A DNA stretch of 64,000 nt, from the NCBI GenBank assembly GCA_044353505.1, contig JBILBU010000004.1, positions 1 to 64,000 of the forward strand. The letters run 5' to 3'. A program made the position numbers and the translations under genes. The notes under the pieces were generated by a model. The model was not told where the DNA came from, made no database searches, and saw only the letters and a program-made list of their open reading frames with translations. The stretch is from Pollutibacter sp044353505. Its GTDB lineage: Bacteria > Bacteroidota > Bacteroidia > Chitinophagales > Chitinophagaceae. Below are positions 17,386-25,531 of the stretch, one piece after another (within the stretch, counting starts at the first letter, position 1; every line of letters starts with the position of its first letter).

Positions 17386-18951
17386 TCAATTAGAAGCAGT
17401 TGCATCATGCTTGGCCCTTGCCTTAAAATGCTCAGCGATGACTTCCTGGACGGGTACATTTCGGATTTTGCTCTCAAGCCATGAAAGAATATCCAGGTAC
17501 ATGAAGGAACGGCTTTCCATAGGATTGCCCTCGATTTTTTTAAGTTTGGCATACAATTGCTCAAAAGCAGCCTTTAATTCTTTCCTACTCATTGAAAATG
17601 AACCTCTTAGGAATGCAAAGATTTCATTTTCAACAACACTGAGGTTTTGCATTTTGGACATAAAGCGGTAAACCGACCTTACCTGACTTTCCAGGATTAT
17701 GTCATTGCCTTTCTCAAAATGGGCAATTAAATGAAGTAAACGGGCATAACATTGGAGATCAGACCTGAGATCTGCTTTCCAATGAATAATCCGGTTGAGG
17801 TAATTTATTGCATTGTCATAATCTCCCGATCCAAAATAAAGGCAGGCAATTTTATAGTAAAACACGAGGGTTCTATGGCGATCAAGCTGTAGCTCGAATT
17901 CCTGCAGTTTTTGTTCAATTTCAGGAACCAGTACCAACCCTTCGGAAAAAGTTCCATCTAAAAAGTGTTTATTCAATTTAGCAAGATAGAGATAGACAAA
18001 CCCTTGAACATGATTGTTCATGGTAGCAGTACCCTCTTTAGATTCATAAAATTCTTCAAACCGCTTTAACTCAAGGTCAAATTTTTTGTCATTGCGCAAC
18101 ATGAAATGTGCAATGAGCAGGTTGTGCATCCCTTTGATAAAATGTTGAGGCTCCGCCTTGATCATTTGAGGCTCTTTCTCAAAAAGATCAACCCAGCGTT
18201 GACAGTTTTTATAATAGCCAAGAAAATCCTGAAGAATAAAACCATACCAGGCATTGCTTTGAAATAGATAAAGTTTTTCATAAAATCCATTATATGAAGT
18301 TACATTATCAGGCAATTCCTTTTGAAAAAATTTCTTCACTGCAACAACATCATGCTCATCTCTGACATGCCCCATCTTAATATACCATCCATACAATTGT
18401 AAGGCGAGGTTGCTGAGTTTACCTACCATGGCAAGTCGATCATTCAATTCATTAACCTCTTGCGCAAGCTCTTCTGCCCTATGATCAAAACTTCTAGTGA
18501 TGTGCAGTGTTTCAATTTTCTTCTCAAAAAAAAGTGCTTGAACCCAAAAAGTAATTTGATTATAGTTCTTTGCGAGTTCTTTTATTTTCTGCAACATTTT
18601 CAAGCTCTGATGATATAGCCCTTTGTTGTATAAAATTCTTGCATGGTCGAGTTGCTCATGCAACTGCATGTCTACACTTTGTTCATTTCTAATCAGGCGA
18701 AGGCTTGAAAGAATCTGACGATAGAGATGCGCCTTTAAATTAGAGAGTTGTTGTTTTTGTATAGATGGGTTTTTGCGGAGTATGGCGTCTTCATCGTAGA
18801 TGTCCGACTTATCAATTGCATCGAAGAGCGTAATGATTTTAAGCTCATCTGATGGGGCATTTCTTCCCATATAGAGCTTAAAATTTCTCTTTTCACCCTT
18901 TTCAAGGGTTCTTATGAGTTGAAATAGTTCGTCAGCAGACCGGTTGGGCAT
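17386..18951 (-). CDS. Helical-repeat (TPR-like) protein of unknown function
   Basis: 521 residues, nearly all predicted helix, with TPR-like pairs such as YNKGLYHQSLKMLQKI (about 110-125) and FGSGDYDNAINYLNRI (about 385-400). The N-terminal block with LEKGEKRNFKLY and KIITLFDAI resembles a set of uncharacterised Bacteroidota proteins that I know only as hypothetical. No signal peptide, membrane segment or catalytic motif is visible, so it is probably a cytoplasmic scaffold. It sits just upstream of rpoC, where rpoB would usually be, on the same strand. Confidence 0.75.
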   Translation of the reverse strand: MPNRSADELFQLIRTLEKGEKRNFKLYMGRNAPSDELKIITLFDAIDKSDIYDEDAILRKNPSIQKQQLSNLKAHLYRQILSSLRLIRNEQSVDMQLHEQLDHARILYNKGLYHQSLKMLQKIKELAKNYNQITFWVQALFFEKKIETLHITRSFDHRAEELAQEVNELNDRLAMVGKLSNLALQLYGWYIKMGHVRDEHDVVAVKKFFQKELPDNVTSYNGFYEKLYLFQSNAWYGFILQDFLGYYKNCQRWVDLFEKEPQMIKAEPQHFIKGMHNLLIAHFMLRNDKKFDLELKRFEEFYESKEGTATMNNHVQGFVYLYLAKLNKHFLDGTFSEGLVLVPEIEQKLQEFELQLDRHRTLVFYYKIACLYFGSGDYDNAINYLNRIIHWKADLRSDLQCYARLLHLIAHFEKGNDIILESQVRSVYRFMSKMQNLSVVENEIFAFLRGSFSMSRKELKAAFEQLYAKLKKIEGNPMESRSFMYLDILSWLESKIRNVPVQEVIAEHFKARAKHDATASN

Positions 18952-19059
18952 CGTATTAATCTTTCATTGCAACCCATACCCAATATAGCTTTTGCCACCA
19001 AACGGGAGGGTTACAAAGCGTAAATTACAATGCATTTTGGGGAAAACATTAAAAATGAA

Positions 19060-19093
19060 AGGGTTAAATTAGCATGTTCAAGGAATTTACCCT
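19060..19093 (+). promoter_or_regulatory. Hairpin in the leader region of the leu-ilv operon
   Basis: AGGGTTAAATT and AATTTACCCT form a 10-bp stem with a single-base bulge, ending 30 bp before the leuA start. No U-run follows and I see no leader peptide rich in Leu, Ile or Val codons. It could be a protein-binding site or an RNA structure in the leader. Confidence 0.3.
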
Positions 19094-19123
19094 GAAATGT
19101 GTGGTAAGACAAACCTCTAAATT

Positions 19124-20287
19124 ATGGCGGATCAGAAAATATTTATCTTTGATACCACCCTTCGTGATGGAGAACAGGTGCCGGGCTGTAAGCTGAATAC
19201 CAAGGAAAAAATCGAAGTAGCGCTCGCCCTCGAGGCTCTTGGAGTTGATATCATTGAGGCCGGCTTTCCGATTTCTAGTCCCGGTGATTTCGAATCAGTT
19301 TCAGAAATCTCTAAGGTGATAAAAAATGCTACCGTATGCGGACTAAGCCGCGCTGTTCAAAAAGACATCGAGGTAGCGGGAGAAGCTCTTCGTCATGCAA
19401 AAAGAGGAAGAATACATACTGGCATAGGCACTTCGGATTCACATATCAGAAGCAAGTTCAATAGCAACAGGGAAGAAATTTTAGTGCGTGCCGTTCAAGC
19501 AGTCAAGTGGGCTAGAAACTTCACTGATGACGTTGAGTTTTATGCAGAAGATGCAGGCAGAACAGAGAATGAATACCTGGCAAGGGTTGTTGAAGCAGTC
19601 ATTGGTGCAGGAGCAACAACTGTAAATATTCCAGACACTACAGGCTATTGTCTACCTAACCAATATGGCGAAAAAATTGCTTTTCTTAGAAACAATGTTC
19701 AAAATATTGATAAGGCAATCTTGTCTTGCCACTGCCACAATGATCTCGGACTTGCTACTGCAAACTCTATTGCAGGGGCAATCAACGGCGCAAGACAAAT
19801 AGAGTGTACGATTAATGGATTAGGTGAAAGAGCTGGAAATACAGCACTCGAAGAAGTGGTGATGGTTTTCAAGCAGCATACACATCTCGGGCTATTCACC
19901 AGCATAGATGCAACACAACTCAATCCCATCAGCAGACTTGTTTCAGACATCATGAGGATGCCTGTTCAACCCAATAAGGCCATTGTTGGAGCAAATGCAT
20001 TCTCGCATTCTTCAGGCATTCACCAAGATGGATTTTTAAAAGATTCCCAAACGTATGAGATCATGCGCCCGGAAGAAGTTGGGGCAGAAACATCAAAAAT
20101 AGTGCTGACTGCCAGAAGCGGTCGTTCTGCACTAGCTTACAGATTTAAAAATCTTGGTTATGATTTTAACCGCAATGACATTGACTTTTTATATGAGCAA
20201 TTTCTAGAATTGGCAGACTCATTAAAAGAGGTGCATGACGCAGATCTAAAAGATATGGCAGAACGATATGTACTAGTCCGGGTATAA
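19124..20287 (+). CDS. leuA: 2-isopropylmalate synthase, short form without regulatory domain
   Basis: 387 residues. The HMGL-like TIM barrel is complete: TTLRDGEQVPG at the start, the metal-binding HCHNDLG near residue 202, and NGLGERAGN. It condenses 2-ketoisovalerate with acetyl-CoA, the first step of leucine synthesis. The C-terminal LeuA dimerisation/allosteric domain (about 120 residues in the 500-residue enzymes) is missing, so classical leucine feedback through that domain is not expected. Homocitrate or citramalate synthase is an alternative, but the ilv context favours LeuA. It opens the operon with ilvD 44 bp downstream. Confidence 0.85.
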   Translation: MADQKIFIFDTTLRDGEQVPGCKLNTKEKIEVALALEALGVDIIEAGFPISSPGDFESVSEISKVIKNATVCGLSRAVQKDIEVAGEALRHAKRGRIHTGIGTSDSHIRSKFNSNREEILVRAVQAVKWARNFTDDVEFYAEDAGRTENEYLARVVEAVIGAGATTVNIPDTTGYCLPNQYGEKIAFLRNNVQNIDKAILSCHCHNDLGLATANSIAGAINGARQIECTINGLGERAGNTALEEVVMVFKQHTHLGLFTSIDATQLNPISRLVSDIMRMPVQPNKAIVGANAFSHSSGIHQDGFLKDSQTYEIMRPEEVGAETSKIVLTARSGRSALAYRFKNLGYDFNRNDIDFLYEQFLELADSLKEVHDADLKDMAERYVLVRV

Positions 20288-20331
20288 AAAAAACAAAACA
20301 ACTCCTTAATCAATCCAATACAAAACAGCAC

Positions 20332-22011
20332 ATGAACGAATTAAATAAATACAGCAAGACCATCACCCAAGACACCACACAACCCGCTGCACAAGCCATG
20401 TTGTATGGCATTGGCCTTACCGACGAAGACCTAGCAAAAGGACAGGTTGGTATAGCGAGTATGGGTTGGGATGGCAACACCTGTAACATGCACCTGAATG
20501 AACTTGCCGCAATTGTAAAGAAAAGTGTTTGGGAAAACGATTTGGTTGGATTGATTTTCAATACCATTGGTGTGAGTGATGGAATTTCCAATGGTACAGA
20601 TGGGATGCGTTACTCACTAGTAAGCAGAGACATTATTGCAGATTCAATAGAAGCAGTGTGTGGCGCACAATATTATGACGGATTGATCACTGTTCCAGGA
20701 TGTGATAAAAATATGCCAGGATCCATCATGGCCATGGGCAGGTTGAACAGGCCATCAATCATGGTCTATGGGGGAACGATTGCACCCGGACATTACAAAG
20801 GTGAAGACCTTAATATCGTCTCCGCATTTGAAGCCTTGGGAAAAAAGATTGCAGGCCAATTGGATGAGGCTGACTTTAAAGGAATCGTGATGAATGCTTG
20901 TCCAAGTGCAGGTGCATGCGGCGGTATGTATACGGCAAACACGATGTCCTCAGCCATCGAGGCTTTGGGAATGAGCCTACCCTATTCCTCTTCAAATCCT
21001 GCATTGAGTGACGAAAAGAAAAAAGAATGTGCTGAAGCCGGAAAGGCAATAAGGCTGTTGCTTGAAAAAGATATCAAGCCTTCAGACATCATGACCAAGG
21101 AGGCATTTGAAAATGCCATTACAATAATTATTGCCCTTGGCGGATCAACAAATGCCGTTCTGCACATGATTGCAATGGCACACAGTGTTGGGCTATCACT
21201 TACACAAGACGATATTCAAGCAATAAGCAACAAAGTGCCTGTGATCGCAGATTTCAAGCCAAGCGGAAAATACCTCATGGAGGATCTTCATAATATTGGT
21301 GGCGTTCCACTGGTCATGAAATATCTGCTGAGCAAGGGAATGATCCATGGAGATTGCATGACCGTTACTGGCAAAACCATTGCAGAAAACCTACAAACAG
21401 TTCCAGACATTGAATTCGAAAAACAAAAAATAATTTTCCCAATTGAACAACCATTAAAAACAAGCGGCCACCTGCAGATACTTTATGGAAATATTGCCAA
21501 TGGCGGAAGTGTAGCAAAAATCAGTGGCAAAGAAGGAGAACGTTTTGTTGGCCCAGCGCGCGTTTTTAACGGCGAAAAAGAACTGATCGAAGGAATACGA
21601 AGTGGCAGGGTTGAAAAAGGAGATGTTGTTGTCATTCGTTATGTGGGGCCCAAAGGTGCTCCTGGAATGCCAGAAATGCTTAAGCCAACATCAGCAATTA
21701 TTGGAGCTGGACTTGGCAAGGAGGTTGCGTTGATTACAGATGGTAGATTCAGTGGAGGAACCCATGGTTTTGTAGTTGGTCACATCACACCAGAAGCATT
21801 CGACGGAGGCACCCTTGCCTTGATTGAAGATGGAGATAGCATAGAAATAGACGCTGTAAACAATTCAATCAATGTGATGATTGATGAGCATACATTAAAT
21901 CAGAGAAAAGGCAAATGGAAACAACCTCCACTCGGTGCAACAAAAGGTATACTGTATAAGTACGCCAAATATGTTACCACCGCCGCAGAGGGTTGCATCA
22001 CCGATAAATAA
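20332..22011 (+). CDS. ilvD: Dihydroxy-acid dehydratase
   Basis: 559 residues. It dehydrates dihydroxy-isovalerate and dihydroxy-methylvalerate to the 2-keto acids of valine and isoleucine. The three cysteines expected for Fe-S cluster binding are visible in GWDGNTCN, PGCDKNMPG and PSAGACGG. The C-terminal GRFSGGTHGFVVGH segment is typical of the IlvD/Edd family, and the adjacent ilvB, ilvN and ilvC rule for IlvD over Edd. It ends 6 bp before ilvB. Confidence 0.96.
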   Translation: MNELNKYSKTITQDTTQPAAQAMLYGIGLTDEDLAKGQVGIASMGWDGNTCNMHLNELAAIVKKSVWENDLVGLIFNTIGVSDGISNGTDGMRYSLVSRDIIADSIEAVCGAQYYDGLITVPGCDKNMPGSIMAMGRLNRPSIMVYGGTIAPGHYKGEDLNIVSAFEALGKKIAGQLDEADFKGIVMNACPSAGACGGMYTANTMSSAIEALGMSLPYSSSNPALSDEKKKECAEAGKAIRLLLEKDIKPSDIMTKEAFENAITIIIALGGSTNAVLHMIAMAHSVGLSLTQDDIQAISNKVPVIADFKPSGKYLMEDLHNIGGVPLVMKYLLSKGMIHGDCMTVTGKTIAENLQTVPDIEFEKQKIIFPIEQPLKTSGHLQILYGNIANGGSVAKISGKEGERFVGPARVFNGEKELIEGIRSGRVEKGDVVVIRYVGPKGAPGMPEMLKPTSAIIGAGLGKEVALITDGRFSGGTHGFVVGHITPEAFDGGTLALIEDGDSIEIDAVNNSINVMIDEHTLNQRKGKWKQPPLGATKGILYKYAKYVTTAAEGCITDK

Positions 22012-22017
22012 AATACC

Positions 22018-23754
22018 ATGCAAACAGACACCTTAGCAACAGCAACCAGCAACACAGAAAAACAAATAGAAATTTCAGGAAGTATCGCCTTGCTAAAAGC
22101 GCTTGTTGCAGAAGGCGTGGAAACTGTGTTTGGATATCCTGGTGGAGCCATTATGCCCATTTACGACGCGTTATATGATTTTCGTGAAAACCTCGAGCAC
22201 ATCTTGGTCAGGCATGAACAGGGAGGCATCCATGCTGGTCAGGGTTATGCAAGAGCATCAGGAAAAACAGGTGTTGTGTTTGCAACAAGCGGACCAGGAG
22301 CTACAAATTTGGTAACCGGACTTGCTGATGCAATGATTGATTCAACCCCACTGGTTTGTATCACCGGCCAAGTGTTCGCTCACCTCCTCGGAACAGATGC
22401 ATTTCAAGAAACAGATGTAATCAATATCACAACACCAATCACCAAGTGGAACTACCAAATTACGGATGCAAATGAAATCCCAACTATTCTTGCAAAGGCT
22501 TTTTATATTGCCAAGAGTGGAAGGCCCGGACCGGTGCTGATCGACATTACCAAAAATGCACAACTTCAAAAGTTTAGCTATACGGGATATACCAAGTGCA
22601 ACCATATTAGAAGCTACAGGCCTAAGCCCATTGTAAGAAAAGAATATATAGCCGCAGCTGCAGATCTAATCAACCAAGCAAAACGCCCATTGGTTATTTT
22701 TGGTCAAGGTGTCATTCTAGGTAAGGCTGAAACCGAATTCAAAAACTTCATTGAAAAAGCAAACCTTCCTTCTGCCTGGACAATCCTTGGATTGAGTGCA
22801 TTGGAAACTGCGCACCCGCTAAACGTTGGTATGCTGGGCATGCATGGAAATTACGGTCCGAATGTTTTAACAAACGAGTGTGATGTATTGATTGCCGTAG
22901 GCATGCGGTTTGACGACCGTGTAACGGGAAGACTTGATAGATATGCAAAGCAAGCAAAGGTTATTCACCTTGATATCGATCCTTCAGAGATAGATAAAAA
23001 TGTGAAGGCAGATGTTCCTGTCTGGGGAGACTGCAAGGAAACACTTCCCATGATTACAGAACTATTACAAAAGATAGATCATTCAGCATGGATTGAGAAA
23101 TTCACCGATTGCATGAGCAAAGAAGTTGAAGAAGTGATTCATGATGAACTCAATCCAACTGCTGAGAATATGACCATGGGCGAGGTAATCAATCAGCTCA
23201 ATATACTTACCAAGGGCAATGCCATTATCGTAACCGACGTTGGCCAACACCAGATGGTTGCCTGCAGATATGCGAAATTCAATGAGAGTAAAAGCAACAT
23301 TACATCAGGTGGCTTAGGTACTATGGGCTTTGCCTTACCTGCAGCCATTGGTGCAAAATATGGAGCAAAAGAAAGAACCGTTGTAGCGATTATTGGCGAT
23401 GGCGGAGTGCAAATGACCATTCAGGAACTCGGCACCATCATGCAAAACAACATCAATGTCAAAATACTGATTTTAAACAATCGCTTTCTTGGCATGGTTA
23501 GACAGTGGCAGGATTTGTTTCATGAAAAAAGGTATTCCTTTGTGGATATTGAAAGTCCAGATTATGTAATGGTTGCCAAGGGATACCGCATTGAAGGAAG
23601 TTCCATTTCAAAACGCGAAGACCTCATCAACTCCCTTGAGACCATGCTCAATCATCCTGGGGCCTATCTGCTGGAAGTTTTTGTAGGAAAAGAAAATAAT
23701 GTATTTCCGATGGTACCACAGGGTTGTGGAGTTGGAGAAATCAGACTTAAATAA
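22018..23754 (+). CDS. ilvB: Acetolactate synthase, large (catalytic) subunit
   Basis: 578 residues. The thiamine-diphosphate enzyme condenses pyruvate with pyruvate or 2-ketobutyrate. Visible are the activating Glu in the VRHEQGG motif near residue 65, the FAD-binding middle domain, and the C-terminal ThDP-magnesium motif IGDGGVQM with the distal Asn in ILNN. It lies 6 bp behind ilvD and 6 bp before the small subunit, fitting a 1:1 translated complex. Confidence 0.96.
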   Translation: MQTDTLATATSNTEKQIEISGSIALLKALVAEGVETVFGYPGGAIMPIYDALYDFRENLEHILVRHEQGGIHAGQGYARASGKTGVVFATSGPGATNLVTGLADAMIDSTPLVCITGQVFAHLLGTDAFQETDVINITTPITKWNYQITDANEIPTILAKAFYIAKSGRPGPVLIDITKNAQLQKFSYTGYTKCNHIRSYRPKPIVRKEYIAAAADLINQAKRPLVIFGQGVILGKAETEFKNFIEKANLPSAWTILGLSALETAHPLNVGMLGMHGNYGPNVLTNECDVLIAVGMRFDDRVTGRLDRYAKQAKVIHLDIDPSEIDKNVKADVPVWGDCKETLPMITELLQKIDHSAWIEKFTDCMSKEVEEVIHDELNPTAENMTMGEVINQLNILTKGNAIIVTDVGQHQMVACRYAKFNESKSNITSGGLGTMGFALPAAIGAKYGAKERTVVAIIGDGGVQMTIQELGTIMQNNINVKILILNNRFLGMVRQWQDLFHEKRYSFVDIESPDYVMVAKGYRIEGSSISKREDLINSLETMLNHPGAYLLEVFVGKENNVFPMVPQGCGVGEIRLK

Positions 23755-23760
23755 TCAACG

Positions 23761-24312
23761 ATGAAGCAGGAATATACCATCTCAATCTATACGGAGAACC
23801 AAGTTGGGCTTCTCACCAGAATTGCTGTAATATTTTCGAGAAGAAAGATTAATGTTGAAAGTCTAAACACCTCCCCCTCCGAAGTGGAAGGCATTCATCG
23901 CTTTACCATTGTAATCAACCAAGAGGAAGAAGTGGTAAGAAAGATTGTACGCCAGATTGAAAAACAGGTTGATGTATTAAAAGCGTATTTCAACACCAAC
24001 GAAGAAATCATATGGCAGGAACTCGCCTTATACAAAGTGCCAACAGATACAATTGCCGAAAAAGCAAAAGTAGAAAGGCTTCTAAGGGCTTATGGAGCTC
24101 GCGCAGTGGTAATTAGAAAAGACTACACTATTTTTGAAACAACTGGCCAAAGAGAAGAAATCGATACACTTATTGAAGTGCTTCAACCATTCGGACTCAT
24201 TGAATTTGTGAGGAGTGCAAGAGTAGCCATTATTAAAAGCAGCAAGGGATTTCACGAAAAACTAAAAGATTTCGAACAAGCAGAAACCAGCCTTTCAGAA
24301 AACAATGAATAA
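23761..24312 (+). CDS. ilvN: Acetolactate synthase, small (regulatory) subunit
   Basis: 183 residues: an N-terminal ACT domain (about 3-78, opening with YTISIYTENQVGLL) and the C-terminal ALS_ss_C domain. It stimulates the large subunit and normally carries valine feedback control. The length matches the IlvH/IlvN type. It follows ilvB by 6 bp. A feedback-sensitive small subunit together with a LeuA lacking its regulatory domain would put amino-acid control at this step. Confidence 0.94.
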   Translation: MKQEYTISIYTENQVGLLTRIAVIFSRRKINVESLNTSPSEVEGIHRFTIVINQEEEVVRKIVRQIEKQVDVLKAYFNTNEEIIWQELALYKVPTDTIAEKAKVERLLRAYGARAVVIRKDYTIFETTGQREEIDTLIEVLQPFGLIEFVRSARVAIIKSSKGFHEKLKDFEQAETSLSENNE

Positions 24313-24367
24313 TAACAAATAAACACTCAACTTTTTTATACATTTAAAACAACAAAACAACAGTATT

Positions 24368-25420
24368 ATGGCAAAACTAAATTTCGGGGGTAGCGTAGAA
24401 AATGTAGTGACACGCGAAGAATTTCCGCTTTCAAAAGCTAAACAAGTATTGGAAAGCGAAGTTGTAGCGGTAATAGGCTACGGTGTACAAGGCCCAGGAC
24501 AGGCATTGAATCAACGTGATAATGGAGTCAATGTGATTGTTGGACAAAGGAAGAATTCAAAGTCATGGGACAAGGCAGTTGCAGATGGTTTCGTTCCAGG
24601 TGAAACACTTTTCGAAATCGAAGAAGCACTAGAAAAAGGCACTATCATTTGCTATCTCCTTAGCGACGCTGCTCAGATCGCCATGTGGCCAACTGTAAAA
24701 AAACACCTTACCCCTGGTAAAGCATTATATTTCTCCCATGGATTTGGAATTACCTACAGCGACCAAACAGGAATCATTCCTCCTGAAGGCATCGATGTTT
24801 TTCTTGTAGCCCCTAAAGGTTCAGGAACTTCATTGAGAAGAATGTTCCTTCAAGGCAGGGGACTAAATTCAAGCTTTGCAATATTCCAAGATGCGACTGG
24901 AAAAGCTTACGATCGTGTTGTTGCATTGGGTATTGCCATAGGCAGTGGTTACCTTTTTGAAACAGATTTCAAAAAAGAAGTATTTAGTGACCTTACCGGT
25001 GAAAGAGGAACATTAATGGGCGCAATCCAAGGTATTTTTGCAGCCCAATACCAAGTGCTTCGTGAAAGAGGACATACACCTTCAGAAGCATTCAATGAAA
25101 CAGTAGAAGAACTAACCCAATCACTTATGCCCTTAGTGGCTGAGAATGGTATGGATTGGATGTATGCAAACTGCTCTACAACTGCTCAACGGGGTGCCCT
25201 TGACTGGTGGAAGAAGTTCAGGGATGCTACCCTTCCTGTGTTCAACGACCTTTATACCAGTGTTGCTACAGGCAAAGAAAGCCAACGCAGCATAGACAGC
25301 AACTCTCAACCAGATTACCGCGCAAAACTTGAGGTTGAACTCGAAGAACTAAGAGATAGTGAAATGTGGCAAGCGGGTAAAACTGTAAGAAGCCTTAGGC
25401 CAGAAAATCAAGCCAAATAA
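24368..25420 (+). CDS. ilvC: Ketol-acid reductoisomerase (fungal Ilv5-like type)
   Basis: 350 residues. It isomerises and reduces acetolactate and acetohydroxybutyrate with NAD(P)H. The N-terminal Rossmann loop reads GYGVQGPGQALNQRDNG followed by GQRKNSKSW, and the catalytic C-terminal domain carries GERG and SDLTGERG. The wording, including FSHGFG, LVAPKGSG, ACSTTA-like CSTTAQRGALDW and the C-terminal LRPENQ, is closer to my recollection of mitochondrial yeast Ilv5 than to the common GYGSQGHAHALNLRDSG bacterial form. It is the last gene of the operon and is followed by a terminator. Confidence 0.94.
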   Translation: MAKLNFGGSVENVVTREEFPLSKAKQVLESEVVAVIGYGVQGPGQALNQRDNGVNVIVGQRKNSKSWDKAVADGFVPGETLFEIEEALEKGTIICYLLSDAAQIAMWPTVKKHLTPGKALYFSHGFGITYSDQTGIIPPEGIDVFLVAPKGSGTSLRRMFLQGRGLNSSFAIFQDATGKAYDRVVALGIAIGSGYLFETDFKKEVFSDLTGERGTLMGAIQGIFAAQYQVLRERGHTPSEAFNETVEELTQSLMPLVAENGMDWMYANCSTTAQRGALDWWKKFRDATLPVFNDLYTSVATGKESQRSIDSNSQPDYRAKLEVELEELRDSEMWQAGKTVRSLRPENQAK

Positions 25421-25440
25421 TCCTTGATTATAGTTTATCT

Positions 25441-25477
25441 AAAAGGGGGTGCTGTCTAGCATTCCCTTTTGTTTTTA
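25441..25477 (+). terminator. Intrinsic terminator of the leu-ilv operon
   Basis: AAAAGGGGGTGCT and AGCATTCCCTTTT pair through 13 positions with two G-U pairs around a GTCT loop, followed by GTTTTT. It lies 21 bp after the ilvC stop. Confidence 0.8.
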
Positions 25478-25506
25478 TTGCAGGCCGGGTTTTGAGTTTG
25501 CTGCGT

Positions 25507-25523
25507 TATATTTGCACAAATAT
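25507..25523 (+). promoter_or_regulatory. Putative sucC promoter with overlapping palindrome
   Basis: TATATTTG (25507-25514) matches the -7 consensus and would start transcription about 11 nt before the sucC ATG. It overlaps a perfect palindrome, ATATTTG-CA-CAAATAT, at 25508-25523. TTTG copies lie upstream at 25491 and 25497, but neither is at the ideal -33 spacing. Confidence 0.4.
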
Positions 25524-25531
25524 TTAAAAAG

